DNA of 64,000 nt from Pseudomonas sp. 8O (GTDB taxonomy: Bacteria > Pseudomonadota > Gammaproteobacteria > Pseudomonadales > Pseudomonadaceae): NCBI RefSeq assembly GCF_902506495.1, contig NZ_LR733263.1:165372-229371 (forward strand), written 5' to 3'. Made by a program: the position numbers and the translations under genes. The notes under the pieces were generated by a model. That model saw nothing but the letters and a program-made list of their open reading frames with translations, made no database searches and was not told the DNA's origin. The number at the start of each line of letters is the position of its first letter. The first letter of the stretch is position 1. Shown here piece by piece: positions 35,630 to 47,578 of the stretch.

Positions 35630-36463
35630 CTACTGAGTGACGTCGCCAACCGGATCGGGCTGCATCTGCTGCGCCTTCCAAAGTTCCAGGTTGCGTTGCA
35701 GGAACTGCTCAGGCAGGCCAGCGGCGACCATTTCTGTCATCTTTCGCGCCAGTTGGCCGCGTAGCCAAGGCTCATTGCATGCCGAATTGTGCGACAGGGT
35801 TAAGTAGAGGCCTTCGCTGGAAATCGGCGGGTCCAGCACCTCCAGATCATCGTCCATACCCAGCGTCTCGGCGAGCGCCAAGCCGGGGTAGCGCTCGTAG
35901 AGCACGTAGTCGGTGCGGCCAAGCAGCAACTTCTGGAAAGCCTGGGTCAGGCTGGAGACGCCCTCGAGCTTCAGGTTCTGTTTGGCGAAGGTATCGAACT
36001 GCTGGCCAAAACTGTTGCCCACCAGGGTGTCGCCGGTATGTCCCTGCAAGTCGATCCAGCTGCCATAGGGAAATGCTTCGCCCTTGCGCACCCAGACCAC
36101 GCTGGGCGTATAAAAGAACGCCGGGTGCACGTAATCCATGTGTTCCAGCCGCGGCAGAGTAATGAACGCCCCTGCAATCAGATCGACACGCCCGGTACGC
36201 ACTTCATCCTGCGCTCGCGACCAGGGCCCGGTGTAGATCACATCAACCACTACGCCGAGCTCCTTTGCCAGGTGCTTGAGCAGATCGGCATTGGCGCCAA
36301 TCAACTGCTGCGGGTTCTGTGGATCACGCCAAAGATAGGGGGGATATTCCGGGTTACCGGTCGCCACCAGGCGCTCGCATTTACCAACCGCCAGGGCCGC
36401 AGTCGGCATAACGACCAAGGCACACCACAGCAACAGCGACTTAAACAGACAACGCTCAGGCAT
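35630..36463 (-). CDS. Periplasmic substrate-binding protein, SBP family 3
   Basis: 277 residues. Signal peptide MPERCLFKSLLLWCALVV..ALA; mature part begins CERLVATGNPEYPPYLW, with GPWSRAQDEVRTGRVDLIAGAF and the second-lobe region QAFQKLLLGRTDYVLYE. No ABC transporter genes are adjacent, but it sits 9 bp upstream of two envelope lipoprotein genes in the same direction, which suggests an envelope or sensory function over classical import. ATG 36463. Divergent from the lipase-like gene, 113 bp apart. Confidence 0.82.
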   Translation of the reverse strand: MPERCLFKSLLLWCALVVMPTAALAVGKCERLVATGNPEYPPYLWRDPQNPQQLIGANADLLKHLAKELGVVVDVIYTGPWSRAQDEVRTGRVDLIAGAFITLPRLEHMDYVHPAFFYTPSVVWVRKGEAFPYGSWIDLQGHTGDTLVGNSFGQQFDTFAKQNLKLEGVSSLTQAFQKLLLGRTDYVLYERYPGLALAETLGMDDDLEVLDPPISSEGLYLTLSHNSACNEPWLRGQLARKMTEMVAAGLPEQFLQRNLELWKAQQMQPDPVGDVTQ

Positions 36464-36576
36464 TGGCTACTCTCGGTTTATGCGTTGATTGGCAGGATGA
36501 GCTTGGCACCCCGGCATCCTCTGTGTTCATGCTAGCTTAGTGGCGCCGCCGGAATAGCTCGCGATAAGGACGCGCC

Positions 36577-37503
36577 ATGAAAAAACTGCTGCTCGCTTTG
36601 CTGCTACTGCTTCTCGCCGCCTCAGCAACGCTGTATTTCTTTCCCGACACTCAGTTGACCAGCCTGCGCCTGATAGAACAACAGCGCGCCGGGCTCAGTC
36701 ACGAGCGGCTATCTGTCCGTAATCTTAACATCCATTACTACCAGGGAGGACCGGCGAGTGGCGAAACGCTGGTGTTGCTCCACGGCTTCGCTGCAGACAA
36801 GGATAACTGGCTGCGTTTTTCTCGCCACCTGACCAAGGACTATCGCGTCATCGCACTGGACTTGCCCGGCTTCGGCGACAGCGACCTGCCCCCTGGCAGC
36901 TACGATGTCGGCACCCAGGCGGAACGCCTGGCGGGTATTCTCGATGCCTTGGGCATCCAGCAAGCTCATGTGTTGGGCAATTCGATGGGGGGACACATCG
37001 CCGCACTCTTCGCAGCACGCTACCCGGATCGCGTTCGCTCGCTGGCGCTATTGGCCAACGCAGGAATCGACAGCCCGCACAAGAGCGAACTGTATCGATT
37101 GCTGACCAGTGGTGCGCCCAACCCACTGGTGGTCAAGCAGCCGCAGGATTTCGACAATCTGCTGCAATTCATTTTCGTCGAGCCACCCTATCTGCCCGAG
37201 TCGCTCAAGCGATATCTGGGCGAGCGCTCCATGGCCAAGGCTGCGCACTATGAACAGGTATTCAAGCAGCTGGTAGAGCGCAACATCCCATTGGAGCCCG
37301 AACTGGCAAAAATCCAGGCGCCCACTCTGCTGCTCTGGGGCAAGCAGGACCGGGTGCTGGACGTATCCAGCATCGAGGTCATGCAACCACTGCTACGCAA
37401 ACCCAGCGTGGTGATCATGGAGAACGTCGGTCACGCCCCCATGCTCGAACGCCCCAAAGAAAGCGCCCTGCTCTACCGGCAGTTTCTGGAAGGCCTGAAG
37501 TGA
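36577..37503 (+). CDS. Membrane-anchored alpha/beta hydrolase (lipase-like)
   Basis: 308 residues. An N-terminal hydrophobic segment (LLLALLLLLLAASATLYFF) could be a signal peptide or anchor. Oxyanion motif LLHGFAADKDNW; nucleophile Ser136 in LGNSMGGHIAAL; acid in WGKQDRVLD; His in VGHAPML. It resembles monoacylglycerol-lipase-like proteins; in P. aeruginosa the homologous gene sits near etfAB. Ends at a bidirectional terminator. No lipase chaperone gene is present. Confidence 0.86.
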   Translation: MKKLLLALLLLLLAASATLYFFPDTQLTSLRLIEQQRAGLSHERLSVRNLNIHYYQGGPASGETLVLLHGFAADKDNWLRFSRHLTKDYRVIALDLPGFGDSDLPPGSYDVGTQAERLAGILDALGIQQAHVLGNSMGGHIAALFAARYPDRVRSLALLANAGIDSPHKSELYRLLTSGAPNPLVVKQPQDFDNLLQFIFVEPPYLPESLKRYLGERSMAKAAHYEQVFKQLVERNIPLEPELAKIQAPTLLLWGKQDRVLDVSSIEVMQPLLRKPSVVIMENVGHAPMLERPKESALLYRQFLEGLK

Positions 37504-37530
37504 TGATTGCGCACTGGATGTGCAGGCAAT

Positions 37531-37559
37531 AAAAAACCCGCTCACCAGAGCGGGTTTTT
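37531..37559. terminator. Bidirectional intrinsic terminator
   Basis: AAAAAACCCGCTC, ACCA loop, GAGCGGGTTTTTC: a GC stem with A-run before and T-run after, between the convergent hydrolase gene and etfA. It serves both strands. Confidence 0.92.
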
Positions 37560-37577
37560 CGTTGCAGGAAAAGCGGC

Positions 37578-38507
37578 TTAGACCGACTTCTCCAGCTCCG
37601 GTACGGCTTCGAACAGGTCGGCGACCAGACCGTAGTCGGCAACCTGGAAGATCGGCGCCTCTTCGTCCTTGTTGATCGCAACGATGACCTTGGAGTCCTT
37701 CATGCCGGCCAGGTGCTGGATCGCGCCGGAGATACCGACGGCGATGTACAGCTGCGGCGCAACGATCTTGCCGGTCTGGCCAACCTGCATGTCGTTCGGC
37801 ACGAAGCCGGCGTCGACGGCAGCGCGGGAAGCGCCGACGGCAGCGCCCAGCTTGTCGGCCAGGGCGTACAGGTGCTTGAAGTTGTCGCCATTGCCCATAC
37901 CACGGCCGCCGGAAACGACGATCTTGGCAGCGGTCAGTTCCGGACGGTCGGACTTGGCCAGCTCTTCACCCACGAAGGCGGACTTGCCGGCATCGGCCGG
38001 GCCGGATACGGCTTCAACAGCGGCAGAACCGCCTTCGGCAGCAGCAGCGTCAAAACCGGTGCTACGTACGGTGATCACCTTGATGGCAGCCGAGGACTGC
38101 ACGGTCGCGATGGCGTTACCGGCATAGATCGGACGCTTGAAGGTGTCGGCGCTTTCGACGGCGATGATCTCGGAGATCTGGTCGACGTCCAGAGCAGCGG
38201 CGACGCGCGGCAGGATGTTCTTGCCGTTGCTGGTGGCGGCAGCCAGGATGTGGCTGTAGCTTTTGCCCAGCTCGGCTACCAGCGGAGCGACGTTCTCCGG
38301 CAGTTGGTTGGCATAGGCAGCGTTGTCGGCAACCAGGACCTTGGCCACGCCGGCGATCTTGGCAGCGGCTTCGGCAGCAGCGCCAGCGTTGGCACCGGCT
38401 ACCAGAACGTGAATGTCGCCACCGATCTTCTGCGCAGCAGCAACGGTGTTCAGGGTCGCGGCAGCCAGAGCGGCATTGGTGTGTTCAGCGATAACCAGGA
38501 TAGTCAT
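37578..38507 (-). CDS. etfA: Electron transfer flavoprotein, alpha subunit
   Basis: 309 residues. FAD-binding C-terminal domain with [22 protein letters not shown] and [25 protein letters not shown], the ETF-alpha signature. With EtfB it accepts electrons from acyl-CoA dehydrogenases and passes them to EtfD. It starts directly after the etfB stop (TAA then ATG), hence one operon. Ends before a bidirectional terminator. Confidence 0.97.
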   Translation of the reverse strand: MTILVIAEHTNAALAAATLNTVAAAQKIGGDIHVLVAGANAGAAAEAAAKIAGVAKVLVADNAAYANQLPENVAPLVAELGKSYSHILAAATSNGKNILPRVAAALDVDQISEIIAVESADTFKRPIYAGNAIATVQSSAAIKVITVRSTGFDAAAAEGGSAAVEAVSGPADAGKSAFVGEELAKSDRPELTAAKIVVSGGRGMGNGDNFKHLYALADKLGAAVGASRAAVDAGFVPNDMQVGQTGKIVAPQLYIAVGISGAIQHLAGMKDSKVIVAINKDEEAPIFQVADYGLVADLFEAVPELEKSV

Positions 38508-39257
38508 TTAGATTACCTTCGCCTCGTTCTTCAGTTTCTCGACCAGTTCAGCCACGGACTTGACCTTGATGCCAGCGCTGCGAGCAGCAGGCGCTTCGAC
38601 TTTCAGGGTCTTGACGGTGGAGGCGGTGGAAACACCCAGCGCGTCCGGGGTAACGGTTTCCAGCGGCTTCTTCTTGGCCTTCATGATGTTCGGCAGCGAC
38701 GCATAGCGCGGCTCGTTCAGACGCAGGTCGGTGGTGACAATCGCCGGCAGGTTCAGCGCAACGGTCTGCAGACCGCCATCGATCTCACGGGTGACATTGA
38801 CCTTGTCGCCAGAAACTTCGACCTTGGAGGCGAAGGTGCCTTGGCCGAAGCCAGTCAGGGCGCCCAGCATCTGGCCGGTCTGGTTGTTGTCGCTGTCGAT
38901 GGCCTGCTTGCCCATGATCACCAACTGCGGCTGCTCCTTGTCGACCACTGCCTTGAGCAGCTTGGCCACGGCCAGGGAGTTCAGCTCGTCATTGGATTCA
39001 ACCAGGATGGCGCGGTCGGCACCCAGAGCCAGCGCGGTGCGCAGTTGCTCCTGAGCGGTAGCCGGGCCGATGGAGACGACGACGATTTCGCTCGCCACGC
39101 CTTTCTCCTTCAGGCGTACGGCTTCTTCCACGGCGATTTCGCAGAAGGGGTTCATGGACATCTTGACGTTGGCGAGGTCGACGCCGCTGTTGTCCGCCTT
39201 GACGCGAACCTTGACGTTGTAGTCAACCACTCGTTTGACAGCTACAAGAACCTTCAT
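38508..39257 (-). CDS. etfB: Electron transfer flavoprotein, beta subunit
   Basis: 249 residues from ATG 39257 ([20 protein letters not shown]); the longer frame to 39422 is not family-like. It has the ETF-beta signature region [20 protein letters not shown] and the AMP-binding domain. First gene of etfBA; divergent from etfD. Together these three genes route electrons from fatty- and terpene-acyl-CoA oxidation to ubiquinone. Confidence 0.97.
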   Translation of the reverse strand: MKVLVAVKRVVDYNVKVRVKADNSGVDLANVKMSMNPFCEIAVEEAVRLKEKGVASEIVVVSIGPATAQEQLRTALALGADRAILVESNDELNSLAVAKLLKAVVDKEQPQLVIMGKQAIDSDNNQTGQMLGALTGFGQGTFASKVEVSGDKVNVTREIDGGLQTVALNLPAIVTTDLRLNEPRYASLPNIMKAKKKPLETVTPDALGVSTASTVKTLKVEAPAARSAGIKVKSVAELVEKLKNEAKVI

Positions 39258-39461
39258 GGATTCCTCGTTACTCTCCGGTGAATAAGAATGTCGCCAAGGC
39301 GAGCCTGGCCGGTGATGCAAAATCAGCCGCAACCAACCTTTCAGCTCAGACGGCGAGCGCAAAACCGCCCGTATCTTGACCCCGCGGCCTGGCCTGGTCA
39401 ATACAGCGAACTGGCCGGTCATCCGCGATGTAGTACGATTCTAACAGGCCTACAGAAAATT

Positions 39462-39475
39462 CAAACAAACGTTTG
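39462..39475. promoter_or_regulatory. Probable PsrA operator
   Basis: CAAACAAACGTTTG fits (C/G)AAAC-N4-GTTT(G/C), the reported P. aeruginosa PsrA motif; the 12-bp core ACAAACGTTTGT is a perfect palindrome. It ends just before the -35 of the etfD promoter, so bound PsrA would block it. PsrA is a TetR-type sensor of long-chain fatty acids. Confidence 0.7.
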
Positions 39476-39477
39476 TA

Positions 39478-39506
39478 TTGGCCCACTGAGAGGGTGTAGA
39501 TATAAT
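39478..39506 (+). promoter_or_regulatory. Sigma-70 promoter of etfD
   Basis: -35 TTGGCC (39478-39483), 17-bp spacer, perfect -10 TATAAT (39501-39506), giving a leader of about 70 nt before the GTG at 39582. Confidence 0.7.
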
Positions 39507-39581
39507 GCCCACGCCGTGCTTAGGGAGCGAGCCGCGCCCTCCAACATAAAATATCGAAGAGCCTTGAGTAGGAGATAGCCT

Positions 39582-41246
<1,665 letters not shown>

Positions 41247-41261
41247 TTCGTGCCACACGTG

Positions 41262-41289
41262 AAAAAGGCTCCTTCGGGAGCCTTTTTCG
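41262..41289 (+). terminator. Intrinsic terminator of etfD
   Basis: AAAAAGGCTCC, TTCG loop, GGAGCCTTTTTC, 15 bp after the stop. Stable tetraloop hairpin with a T-run. Confidence 0.93.
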
Positions 41290-41303
41290 TTTCTGTCGAA
41301 TTC

Positions 41304-41367
41304 GTAGGAGCGAGCTCTGCCCGCGAAGGTTTCAAGACCACGTTCTGCGAGCAGAGCTCGCTCCCAC
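41304..41367. repeat. REP-type palindrome between etfD and the SDR gene
   Basis: GTAGGAGCGAGCTCTGC pairs with GCAGAGCTCGCTCCCAC over about 30 nt. GTAGGAGC family. It sits where gene order jumps from an etf-type to a metZ-type neighbourhood. Confidence 0.85.
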
Positions 41368-41373
41368 AGGCAT

Positions 41374-42150
41374 TCAATCCTGATAGATCATCTTGCGGCT
41401 CATGCCGCCGTCGATGACGAACTCCTGCCCGGTGACGAAACCGGCCGCATCGGAGAGCAGCCAGGCGACCTGCGCCGCGACATCTTCCACCGTACCGACA
41501 CGGCCGACCGGATGTTGCGCATGATCGAACACCGACAGCGGCTCCAGGCGCTGCTGCGACGGGTCGCGAGAGTCGATCCAGCCTGGACTGACGCAGTTGA
41601 CGCGCACCTCCGGGCCCAGGCTGATTGACAGCGCGTGAGTGAGCGCGACAAGACCGCCCTTGCTCGCGGCATACGCCTCACAATCAGCCTCGGACTGGCT
41701 GGCGCGGGTGGAGGCGATATTGACGATGGCGCCGCGATGCCCACGCAAATATGGCGCACAGTGCTTGGCCAGCAGCATGGCGCCGGTCAGGTTGACCGCC
41801 AGCAGGCGATTCCAGCGCTTGAGGTCGAGCGACTCCAGCGGCGGCGTGTGCGGATCGGATATAGCCGCATTGCACACCAACGCATCGAGACGCCCGAACT
41901 GGCCTAGCACCTCGGCGACACCGACGCTGACCTGATCCTCCTTGGCCACATCCATGGCCACGAACCAGGCGTTATTACCCAAAGCACGTGCCACTCTGGA
42001 GCCACGCTCGCGGTCGACGTCGGCCAACACCACCTGCCAACCCTCGGTGATCAGCCAGGCACTGATACCCAGGCCGATGCCACGTGCGGCACCGGTGACC
42101 AGCGCGACACGCCCGTTGTTGGGCGTGTCATTCGTGCCCCACTCCAGCAT
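41374..42150 (-). CDS. SDR family oxidoreductase
   Basis: 258 residues. TGAARGIG near residue 20, CNAAISD (usually NNAG) near 94, Ser in [15 protein letters not shown] near 160, and the C-terminal [18 protein letters not shown]. The ATG starts 2 bp after the metZ stop, so the two form an operon; the same pairing occurs in P. aeruginosa (PA3106-PA3107, from memory). Substrate unknown. Confidence 0.9.
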   Translation of the reverse strand: MLEWGTNDTPNNGRVALVTGAARGIGLGISAWLITEGWQVVLADVDRERGSRVARALGNNAWFVAMDVAKEDQVSVGVAEVLGQFGRLDALVCNAAISDPHTPPLESLDLKRWNRLLAVNLTGAMLLAKHCAPYLRGHRGAIVNIASTRASQSEADCEAYAASKGGLVALTHALSISLGPEVRVNCVSPGWIDSRDPSQQRLEPLSVFDHAQHPVGRVGTVEDVAAQVAWLLSDAAGFVTGQEFVIDGGMSRKMIYQD

Positions 42151-42152
42151 GC

Positions 42153-43364
42153 TCAGAGCGCAGCCAGGCCGCGCGCCAGATCCGCCTTGAGGTCTTCCAG
42201 CTCTTCCAGGCCCACAGCGACGCGGATCAGGTTGTCGCGAATGCCTGCGTTAGCGCGCTCCTGCGGAGTCAGGCGACCATGGGAGGTGGTAGCCGGATGG
42301 GCAACGGTGGTCTTGGTATCGCCGAGGTTGGTGGTGATCGAGATGACACGAGTGCCATCGATCACTTTCCAGGCGGCATCACGGCCGCCCTTGACCTCGA
42401 AACTGACCACGGCACCGAAGGCACTCTGCTGCTTTTTTGCCAGCTCATGCTGCGGATGGCTGGCTAGCCCCGCGTAATGCACGCGCTCGACCTGCGGCTG
42501 TTGCTCGAGCCACAACGCCAGCTGCAGCGCACTTTCACTCTGTGCACGCATACGGATGCGCAGGGTTTCCAGGCCCTTGACGAACATCCAGGCATTGAAC
42601 GGGCTCAGGGTGGGTCCTGCGGTACGCAGGAAACCGACCACTTCCTTCATCTGCTCGCTACGCCCCGCCACCACACCGCCCAGGCCACGGCCCTGGCCGT
42701 CGATGTACTTGGTCGCCGAGTGCATGACGATATCGGCACCGAGCTTCAGCGGCTGTTGCAGGGCCGGGGTGCAGAAGCAGTTGTCCACCGCCAGCAGCGC
42801 GCCGCGCGCGTGAGCGATTTCGGCAAGCGCGGCGATATCTACCAGCTCGGCCAGCGGGTTGGATGGCGACTCGACGAACAACAACTTGGTATTGGGTTTG
42901 AACGCGCCCTGCCAGGCATCGAGATCGGCCAGCGGCACGTAATCGACCTCGATGCCGAAGCGCTTGAGGTACTTCTCGAACAGACTGATGGTGGAGCCGA
43001 ACACACTGCGCGACACCAGCACATGGTCACCGCCACTGCACAGGCTCATGACGATGGCGAGGATCGCCGACATGCCGGAGGCAGTCGCCACCGCCTGCTC
43101 GGCGCCTTCCAGCGCGGCGATGCGCTCCTCGAAGGTGCGCACGGTGGGGTTGGTATAACGCGAATAGACGTTGCCCGGCACCTCACCAGCAAAGCGTGCA
43201 GCGGCATCGGCAGCGGTACGGAACACGTAACTGGATGTCAGGTACAACGCTTCGCCATGCTCGCCCTCGGGCGAACGGTGCTGGCCAGCACGCACCGCCA
43301 GGGTGTCGAAGCCTACGCCATCCAGGTCGCTGTCGAGCCTGCCGGCATCCCATTCCTGTGTCAT
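42153..43364 (-). CDS. metZ: O-succinylhomoserine sulfhydrylase
   Basis: 403 residues, a Cys/Met-metabolism PLP enzyme. It makes homocysteine from O-succinylhomoserine and sulfide, the direct sulfhydrylation route of Pseudomonas. PLP-lysine in [38 protein letters not shown] near 65; SRSVFGST region. GAGGTAG lies upstream of ATG 43364. A REP separates it from purF. The metZ name rather than metB/metC follows from the N-terminus and gene order. Confidence 0.95.
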   Translation of the reverse strand: MTQEWDAGRLDSDLDGVGFDTLAVRAGQHRSPEGEHGEALYLTSSYVFRTAADAAARFAGEVPGNVYSRYTNPTVRTFEERIAALEGAEQAVATASGMSAILAIVMSLCSGGDHVLVSRSVFGSTISLFEKYLKRFGIEVDYVPLADLDAWQGAFKPNTKLLFVESPSNPLAELVDIAALAEIAHARGALLAVDNCFCTPALQQPLKLGADIVMHSATKYIDGQGRGLGGVVAGRSEQMKEVVGFLRTAGPTLSPFNAWMFVKGLETLRIRMRAQSESALQLALWLEQQPQVERVHYAGLASHPQHELAKKQQSAFGAVVSFEVKGGRDAAWKVIDGTRVISITTNLGDTKTTVAHPATTSHGRLTPQERANAGIRDNLIRVAVGLEELEDLKADLARGLAAL

Positions 43365-43382
43365 ATCGCTACCTCAAGCAAT

Positions 43383-43442
43383 GTAGCCCGGATGCAATCC
43401 GGGAAATCCTTTGTGATATCCCCCGGACTGCATCCGGGCTAC
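43383..43442. repeat. REP-type palindrome, metZ-purF gap
   Basis: GTAGCCCGGATGCAATCCGGG pairs with CCCGGACTGCATCCGGGCTAC, loop about 18 nt. GTAGCCCGGAT family. Confidence 0.88.
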
Positions 43443-43476
43443 GGACCGGGCAGGACCGCTGCCCTGCCCGCTCGAA

Positions 43477-44985
43477 TCAGTTGTTATACAGATCGATGAT
43501 CGCGCTGACGGCCTGCGATTTGACCTTGCTGGCATCGTTGCGCGCCTGCTCGATCTTGTCCAGGTAGGCTTCGTCGACGTCGCCGGTGACGTACTTGCCG
43601 TCGAACACCGCGCAGTCGAAGTTGTCGATCTTGATCTTCTTGCTGCCACTGACCGCCTCGATCAAGTCCGGCAGATCCTGGTAGATCAGCCAGTCGGCAC
43701 CGATCAGCTCGCAGACCTCTTCAGTGGTCCGGCCGTGCGCGATCAGCTCATGGGCGCTAGGCATATCGATGCCGTAGACGTTCGGGTAACGTACCGCCGG
43801 GGCTGCCGAGCAGAAGTAGACGTTCTTCGCGCCAGCCTCGCGGGCCATCTGAATGATCTGCTTGCAGGTGGTGCCACGCACGATGGAGTCGTCCACCAGC
43901 ATCACGTTCTTGCCGCGGAACTCCAACTCGATGGCGTTGAGCTTCTGCCGTACGGATTTCTTGCGTGCCGCCTGGCCGGGCATGATGAAGGTGCGGCCGA
44001 TGTAGCGGTTCTTGACGAAACCTTCGCGGAATTTCACGCCCAGATGATTGGCCAGCTCCAGCGCCGCCGTACGGCTGGTGTCGGGAATCGGGATGACCAC
44101 GTCGATGTCATGATCCGGACGCTCACGGAGAATCTTGTCGGCCAGCTTCTCGCCCATACGCAGACGCGCCTTGTACACCGAGATACCGTCCATGATCGAG
44201 TCCGGGCGCGCCAGGTAAACGTGCTCGAAGATGCAGGGCGCGTACTGCGGGTTGGCCGCGCACTGACGGGTGAACAGCTTGCCCTCTTCGGTGATGTAGA
44301 CCGCCTCGCCCGGCGCCAGGTCGCGGATCAGGGTGAAGCCGAGTACGTCCAGCGATACGCTCTCGGACGCGATCATGTACTCGACGCCCTCATCGGTATG
44401 GCGCTGGCCGAAGACGATCGGGCGAATGCCGTTGGGATCACGGAAGCCGACGATGCCATAACCGGTGATCATCGCCACGACAGCGTATCCACCCAGGCAG
44501 CGCTCGTGCACGTGGGTAACGGCGGCGAACACATCTTCTTCGGTCGGCTGCAGCTTGCCGCGCTGGGCAAGCTCATGGGCAAACACGTTGAGCAGCACTT
44601 CCGAATCGGAATTGGTGTTCACGTGACGCAGATCGGACTCGTAGATTTCCTTGGCCAACTGCTCGACGTTGGTCAGGTTACCGTTGTGCGCCAGGGTGAT
44701 GCCGTAAGGCGAGTTGACGTAGAACGGCTGAGCTTCGGCCGAGCTGGAGCTACCAGCAGTCGGGTAGCGCACATGGCCGATGCCCATATGACCGACCAGG
44801 CGCTGCATATGCCGCTGCTGGAACACGTCACGTACCAGACCATTGTCCTTGCGCAGGAACAGGCGGCCATCATGGCTGGTGACAATACCGGCAGCATCCT
44901 GGCCGCGGTGCTGGAGGACGGTGAGCCCGTCATACAGCGCCTGATTGACGTTCGATTTACCGACGATACCGACGATGCCACACAT
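43477..44985 (-). CDS. purF: Amidophosphoribosyltransferase
   Basis: 502 residues. First committed step of purine synthesis (PRPP + glutamine). N-terminal MCGIVGIVG exposes catalytic Cys after Met removal; the glutaminase half runs to about 235. The PRPP-binding loop [17 protein letters not shown] lies at about 363-380. Follows cvpA on the minus strand, the classical cvpA-purF arrangement. Confidence 0.98.
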   Translation of the reverse strand: MCGIVGIVGKSNVNQALYDGLTVLQHRGQDAAGIVTSHDGRLFLRKDNGLVRDVFQQRHMQRLVGHMGIGHVRYPTAGSSSSAEAQPFYVNSPYGITLAHNGNLTNVEQLAKEIYESDLRHVNTNSDSEVLLNVFAHELAQRGKLQPTEEDVFAAVTHVHERCLGGYAVVAMITGYGIVGFRDPNGIRPIVFGQRHTDEGVEYMIASESVSLDVLGFTLIRDLAPGEAVYITEEGKLFTRQCAANPQYAPCIFEHVYLARPDSIMDGISVYKARLRMGEKLADKILRERPDHDIDVVIPIPDTSRTAALELANHLGVKFREGFVKNRYIGRTFIMPGQAARKKSVRQKLNAIELEFRGKNVMLVDDSIVRGTTCKQIIQMAREAGAKNVYFCSAAPAVRYPNVYGIDMPSAHELIAHGRTTEEVCELIGADWLIYQDLPDLIEAVSGSKKIKIDNFDCAVFDGKYVTGDVDEAYLDKIEQARNDASKVKSQAVSAIIDLYNN

Positions 44986-45060
44986 GTGCCACGACCCCTG
45001 CTAGATAGTTCAGGCTAATTCAGCGACCGGCGCAGCGGTTACTCCGCGCAGGCCACTCTT

Positions 45061-45582
45061 TTAAAGCAGATCAGCTGGGTGAGCCGACCCACCGGTAAAC
45101 CACTGATCGGACCACCCCAGAATGAGGTTCTTCGACCAGTCGGCGACCATCAGAAAATGCGGCACCAGCTGTGACTGTTGCCACCACGTATCCTGTTCCA
45201 CGGGTGCCAGGCTGATCAGCCCGACCAGCAGCACCACCAACAAACCACCACGCGCGGCGCCGAATACCATGCCGAGAAAACGGTCGGTACCGGACAGGCC
45301 AGTCACACGGATCAGTTCGCCAATGAGGAAATTGACCAGAGCGCCCACCAGCAAGGTGGCGATGAAGAGAATGGCACAGGCTGCAATGACCCGCGCGGAA
45401 GGCGTTTCGATAAATTCGACGAGATGCTGGGCCAGTGCGCCACCGAACATCCAGGCGACCACACCTGCGATGATCCAGGTCAGCAGCGACAGGGCTTCCT
45501 TGACGAAGCCGCGCTTCAGACTGATCAAACTAGAAATGGCGATGACGGCGATGATCGCCCAATCGACCCAGGTGAATACCAC
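45061..45582 (-). CDS. cvpA: CvpA family membrane protein
   Basis: 173 residues from GTG 45582 (MVFTWVDWAII). About four membrane spans; GFVKEALSLLTWIIAGVVAWM is the typical region. CvpA is linked to colicin V production and purF expression in E. coli; its molecular function is not settled. 75 bp upstream of purF. Confidence 0.94.
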   Translation of the reverse strand: MVFTWVDWAIIAVIAISSLISLKRGFVKEALSLLTWIIAGVVAWMFGGALAQHLVEFIETPSARVIAACAILFIATLLVGALVNFLIGELIRVTGLSGTDRFLGMVFGAARGGLLVVLLVGLISLAPVEQDTWWQQSQLVPHFLMVADWSKNLILGWSDQWFTGGSAHPADLL

Positions 45583-45668
45583 GGTGCGGCCTACCAGCGG
45601 AAAAGGCGGAGCATTTTAGCAGAGCCCGGCGCATCGGGTAACCAGGCGCTGCAAAGTCCTTCGCTTGC

Positions 45669-46286
45669 TTAACCCGCTTCTGGCTGGAAGCGCACGACAA
45701 AACCGCTGAGTTTGTGTTGGCGGTTGAGCTGATCACGCAGGCGCTCGGCCTCGGCGCGCTCGATCAACGGACCAACGAACACCCGGTTCATGCCGTCGAA
45801 GGCGCGGATGTAGGCGTTGTAGCCCTGACTGCGCAGCGTTTTCTGCAAATTTTCCGCTCCGGTGCGACTGGATAGACTGGCCAACTGCACCGACCAACTG
45901 ATCGGCAGGCTGTTGGCGTCCAGGCGTCCTTCCGGCTTGGCAGGAGCAGTGCTCACCGCCTGTTCGGTCTTGACCGGATCGGGCTTGCTCTGCTGCGCGA
46001 CAGGCGGCGGGGTCGGCTTGGGCTGCTCAGGCACCTCGACGATCTGAGGCTCCACCTCTTCGACGGGAACCGGCTCCTGCGGCAACTCCTCGGGCTCGAC
46101 GACCTCGGCAGGCTGCACGATGATCTCGGCAGCAGCCGGCGCTTGCGGCATGGCCGGCGCATCCACTACCACGCGGCGCATCTCATCCTCGCGCGACAGC
46201 AGCATAGGCAGGAAAATCACCGCCAGCGCCACCAGCACCAGAGCACCGACCATGCGCTGCTTGAGCCCACTGTCCAGCATTGCCAT
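45669..46286 (-). CDS. SPOR-domain membrane protein (DedD-like)
   Basis: 205 residues. MAMLDSGLKQRMVGALVLVALAVIFLP: one N-terminal membrane helix (about 12-30), a Pro/Glu/Val-rich linker, then a C-terminal SPOR domain (about 128-200: SWSVQLASLSSRTGAENLQKTLRSQGYNAYI) that binds denuded peptidoglycan at the septum. ATG 46286 is taken; an ATG two codons later is possible and 46322 would overlap folC. Adjacent to folC and cvpA, as in other Pseudomonas. Confidence 0.88.
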   Translation of the reverse strand: MAMLDSGLKQRMVGALVLVALAVIFLPMLLSREDEMRRVVVDAPAMPQAPAAAEIIVQPAEVVEPEELPQEPVPVEEVEPQIVEVPEQPKPTPPPVAQQSKPDPVKTEQAVSTAPAKPEGRLDANSLPISWSVQLASLSSRTGAENLQKTLRSQGYNAYIRAFDGMNRVFVGPLIERAEAERLRDQLNRQHKLSGFVVRFQPEAG

Positions 46287-46300
46287 CCCCAATCCCCTTA

Positions 46301-47578
46301 TCAAGCCGGGCGGGCCAGCCAATCCAGGGCCTCGGCCACGCAGAAAAACGATCCGAACAACAGTATCTCGTCACCCTCTGCCGCCTGCTCGCACTGCGCA
46401 TCGAGCGCGGTACGCACATCCGGGTACTGCACCACCGCCGCGCCCTGCCCCCGCAGGTGCTCGGCCAGGTCATCGGCAGAGCGTGAACGCGGCGTATCCA
46501 GCGGCGCCACGGCCCAACCAGAAACCAGACTCAGCAGTGGCGACACCACGCCGGGCAGAGCCTTGTCGGCCAACAAACCGAACACCGCCCAGCGCTGCCC
46601 GGCCAGCGGGCGACTCTCCAGGCGCTGCGCCAGATAATCGGCGGCATGAGGATTATGCCCAACATCGAGCAACAGTGTGAGTGACTTGCCTCGCCAATCC
46701 AGCGCGCGACGATCCAGACGCCCGGTTACCCGCGTGGCGAGCAGGGCCTCAACGATCTGCTGGTGATTCCACGGCAGCGGCAGAAGCGCATAGGCCTGCA
46801 ACGCCAGCGCCGCGTTTTCCATTGGCAGATCAAGAAGCGGCAGCTGCTCGAGTCGCAGTACCTGGCCTTTTACGTCAAGGCCATACCAGGACCAGTCCTG
46901 CGCTTGCACGCTTAGGTCATAGTCACGACTGCGCAGGAACAGCGGCGTATCCAACGTGACTGCTTGCTGCAGCAATGGCAGCGGAGGGTCGAGGTCACCA
47001 CACAACGCAGGCATGCCGGCGCGCATGATCCCGGCCTTTTCGAAGGCGACCGATTCACGGGTATCGCCCAGCCAGTCGGCGTGATCCAGCCCGATGCTGG
47101 TGATCAGCGCCAGATCGGCATCGACCAGATTCACCGCATCCAGGCGCCCGCCGAGGCCAACTTCGAGCACCACGGCATCCAGCTGAGCACGCTCGAACAG
47201 CCAGAAGGCCGCCAGCGTACCCATCTCGAAATAGGTCAGGGAGATCTCGCCACGCGCGGCTTCGACCGCCGCAAAAGCCTGGCACAACTCTTCGTCGCTG
47301 GCTTCTCGCCCCTGCACAAGCACACGTTCGTTGTAACGCAGTAGGTGCGGTGAACTGTAGACACCGACGCGCTGCCCCTGGGCGGCGATCAGACTGGCGA
47401 GAAAGGCGCAGGTAGAGCCCTTGCCATTGGTACCGGTGACGGTAACCACCAATGGCGCAGGCTTGCCCAGGCCGAGCCGCTGCGCCACCTCACGCGAGCG
47501 CTCCAGGCCCATGTCGATGGCCGAAGGATGCAACTGCTCGAGATAGGCGAGCCACTCGCCCAGGCTACGTTCGGTCAT
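46301..47578 (-). CDS. folC: Bifunctional dihydrofolate/folylpolyglutamate synthase
   Basis: 425 residues, Mur-ligase-like. P-loop [15 protein letters not shown] near residue 45; [39 protein letters not shown]. Adds glutamate to dihydropteroate and folates. Overlaps accD by 4 bp (ATGA), so co-translated. Length and motifs normal. Confidence 0.96.
   Translation of the reverse strand: MTERSLGEWLAYLEQLHPSAIDMGLERSREVAQRLGLGKPAPLVVTVTGTNGKGSTCAFLASLIAAQGQRVGVYSSPHLLRYNERVLVQGREASDEELCQAFAAVEAARGEISLTYFEMGTLAAFWLFERAQLDAVVLEVGLGGRLDAVNLVDADLALITSIGLDHADWLGDTRESVAFEKAGIMRAGMPALCGDLDPPLPLLQQAVTLDTPLFLRSRDYDLSVQAQDWSWYGLDVKGQVLRLEQLPLLDLPMENAALALQAYALLPLPWNHQQIVEALLATRVTGRLDRRALDWRGKSLTLLLDVGHNPHAADYLAQRLESRPLAGQRWAVFGLLADKALPGVVSPLLSLVSGWAVAPLDTPRSRSADDLAEHLRGQGAAVVQYPDVRTALDAQCEQAAEGDEILLFGSFFCVAEALDWLARPA

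Larger units (their letters stand above)
39258..39581. other. etfB-etfD divergent control region
   Basis: 324 bp without a gene. The etfD-proximal half holds a PsrA-like operator and a sigma-70 promoter (listed separately). The etfB-proximal half shows no clear promoter by eye. Confidence 0.7.

Noticed and set aside
37713..39281. 522-residue plus-strand frame opposite etfBA
   Set aside because: Antisense shadow of two certain genes; Gly/Val/Asp-biased composition and no family motif.
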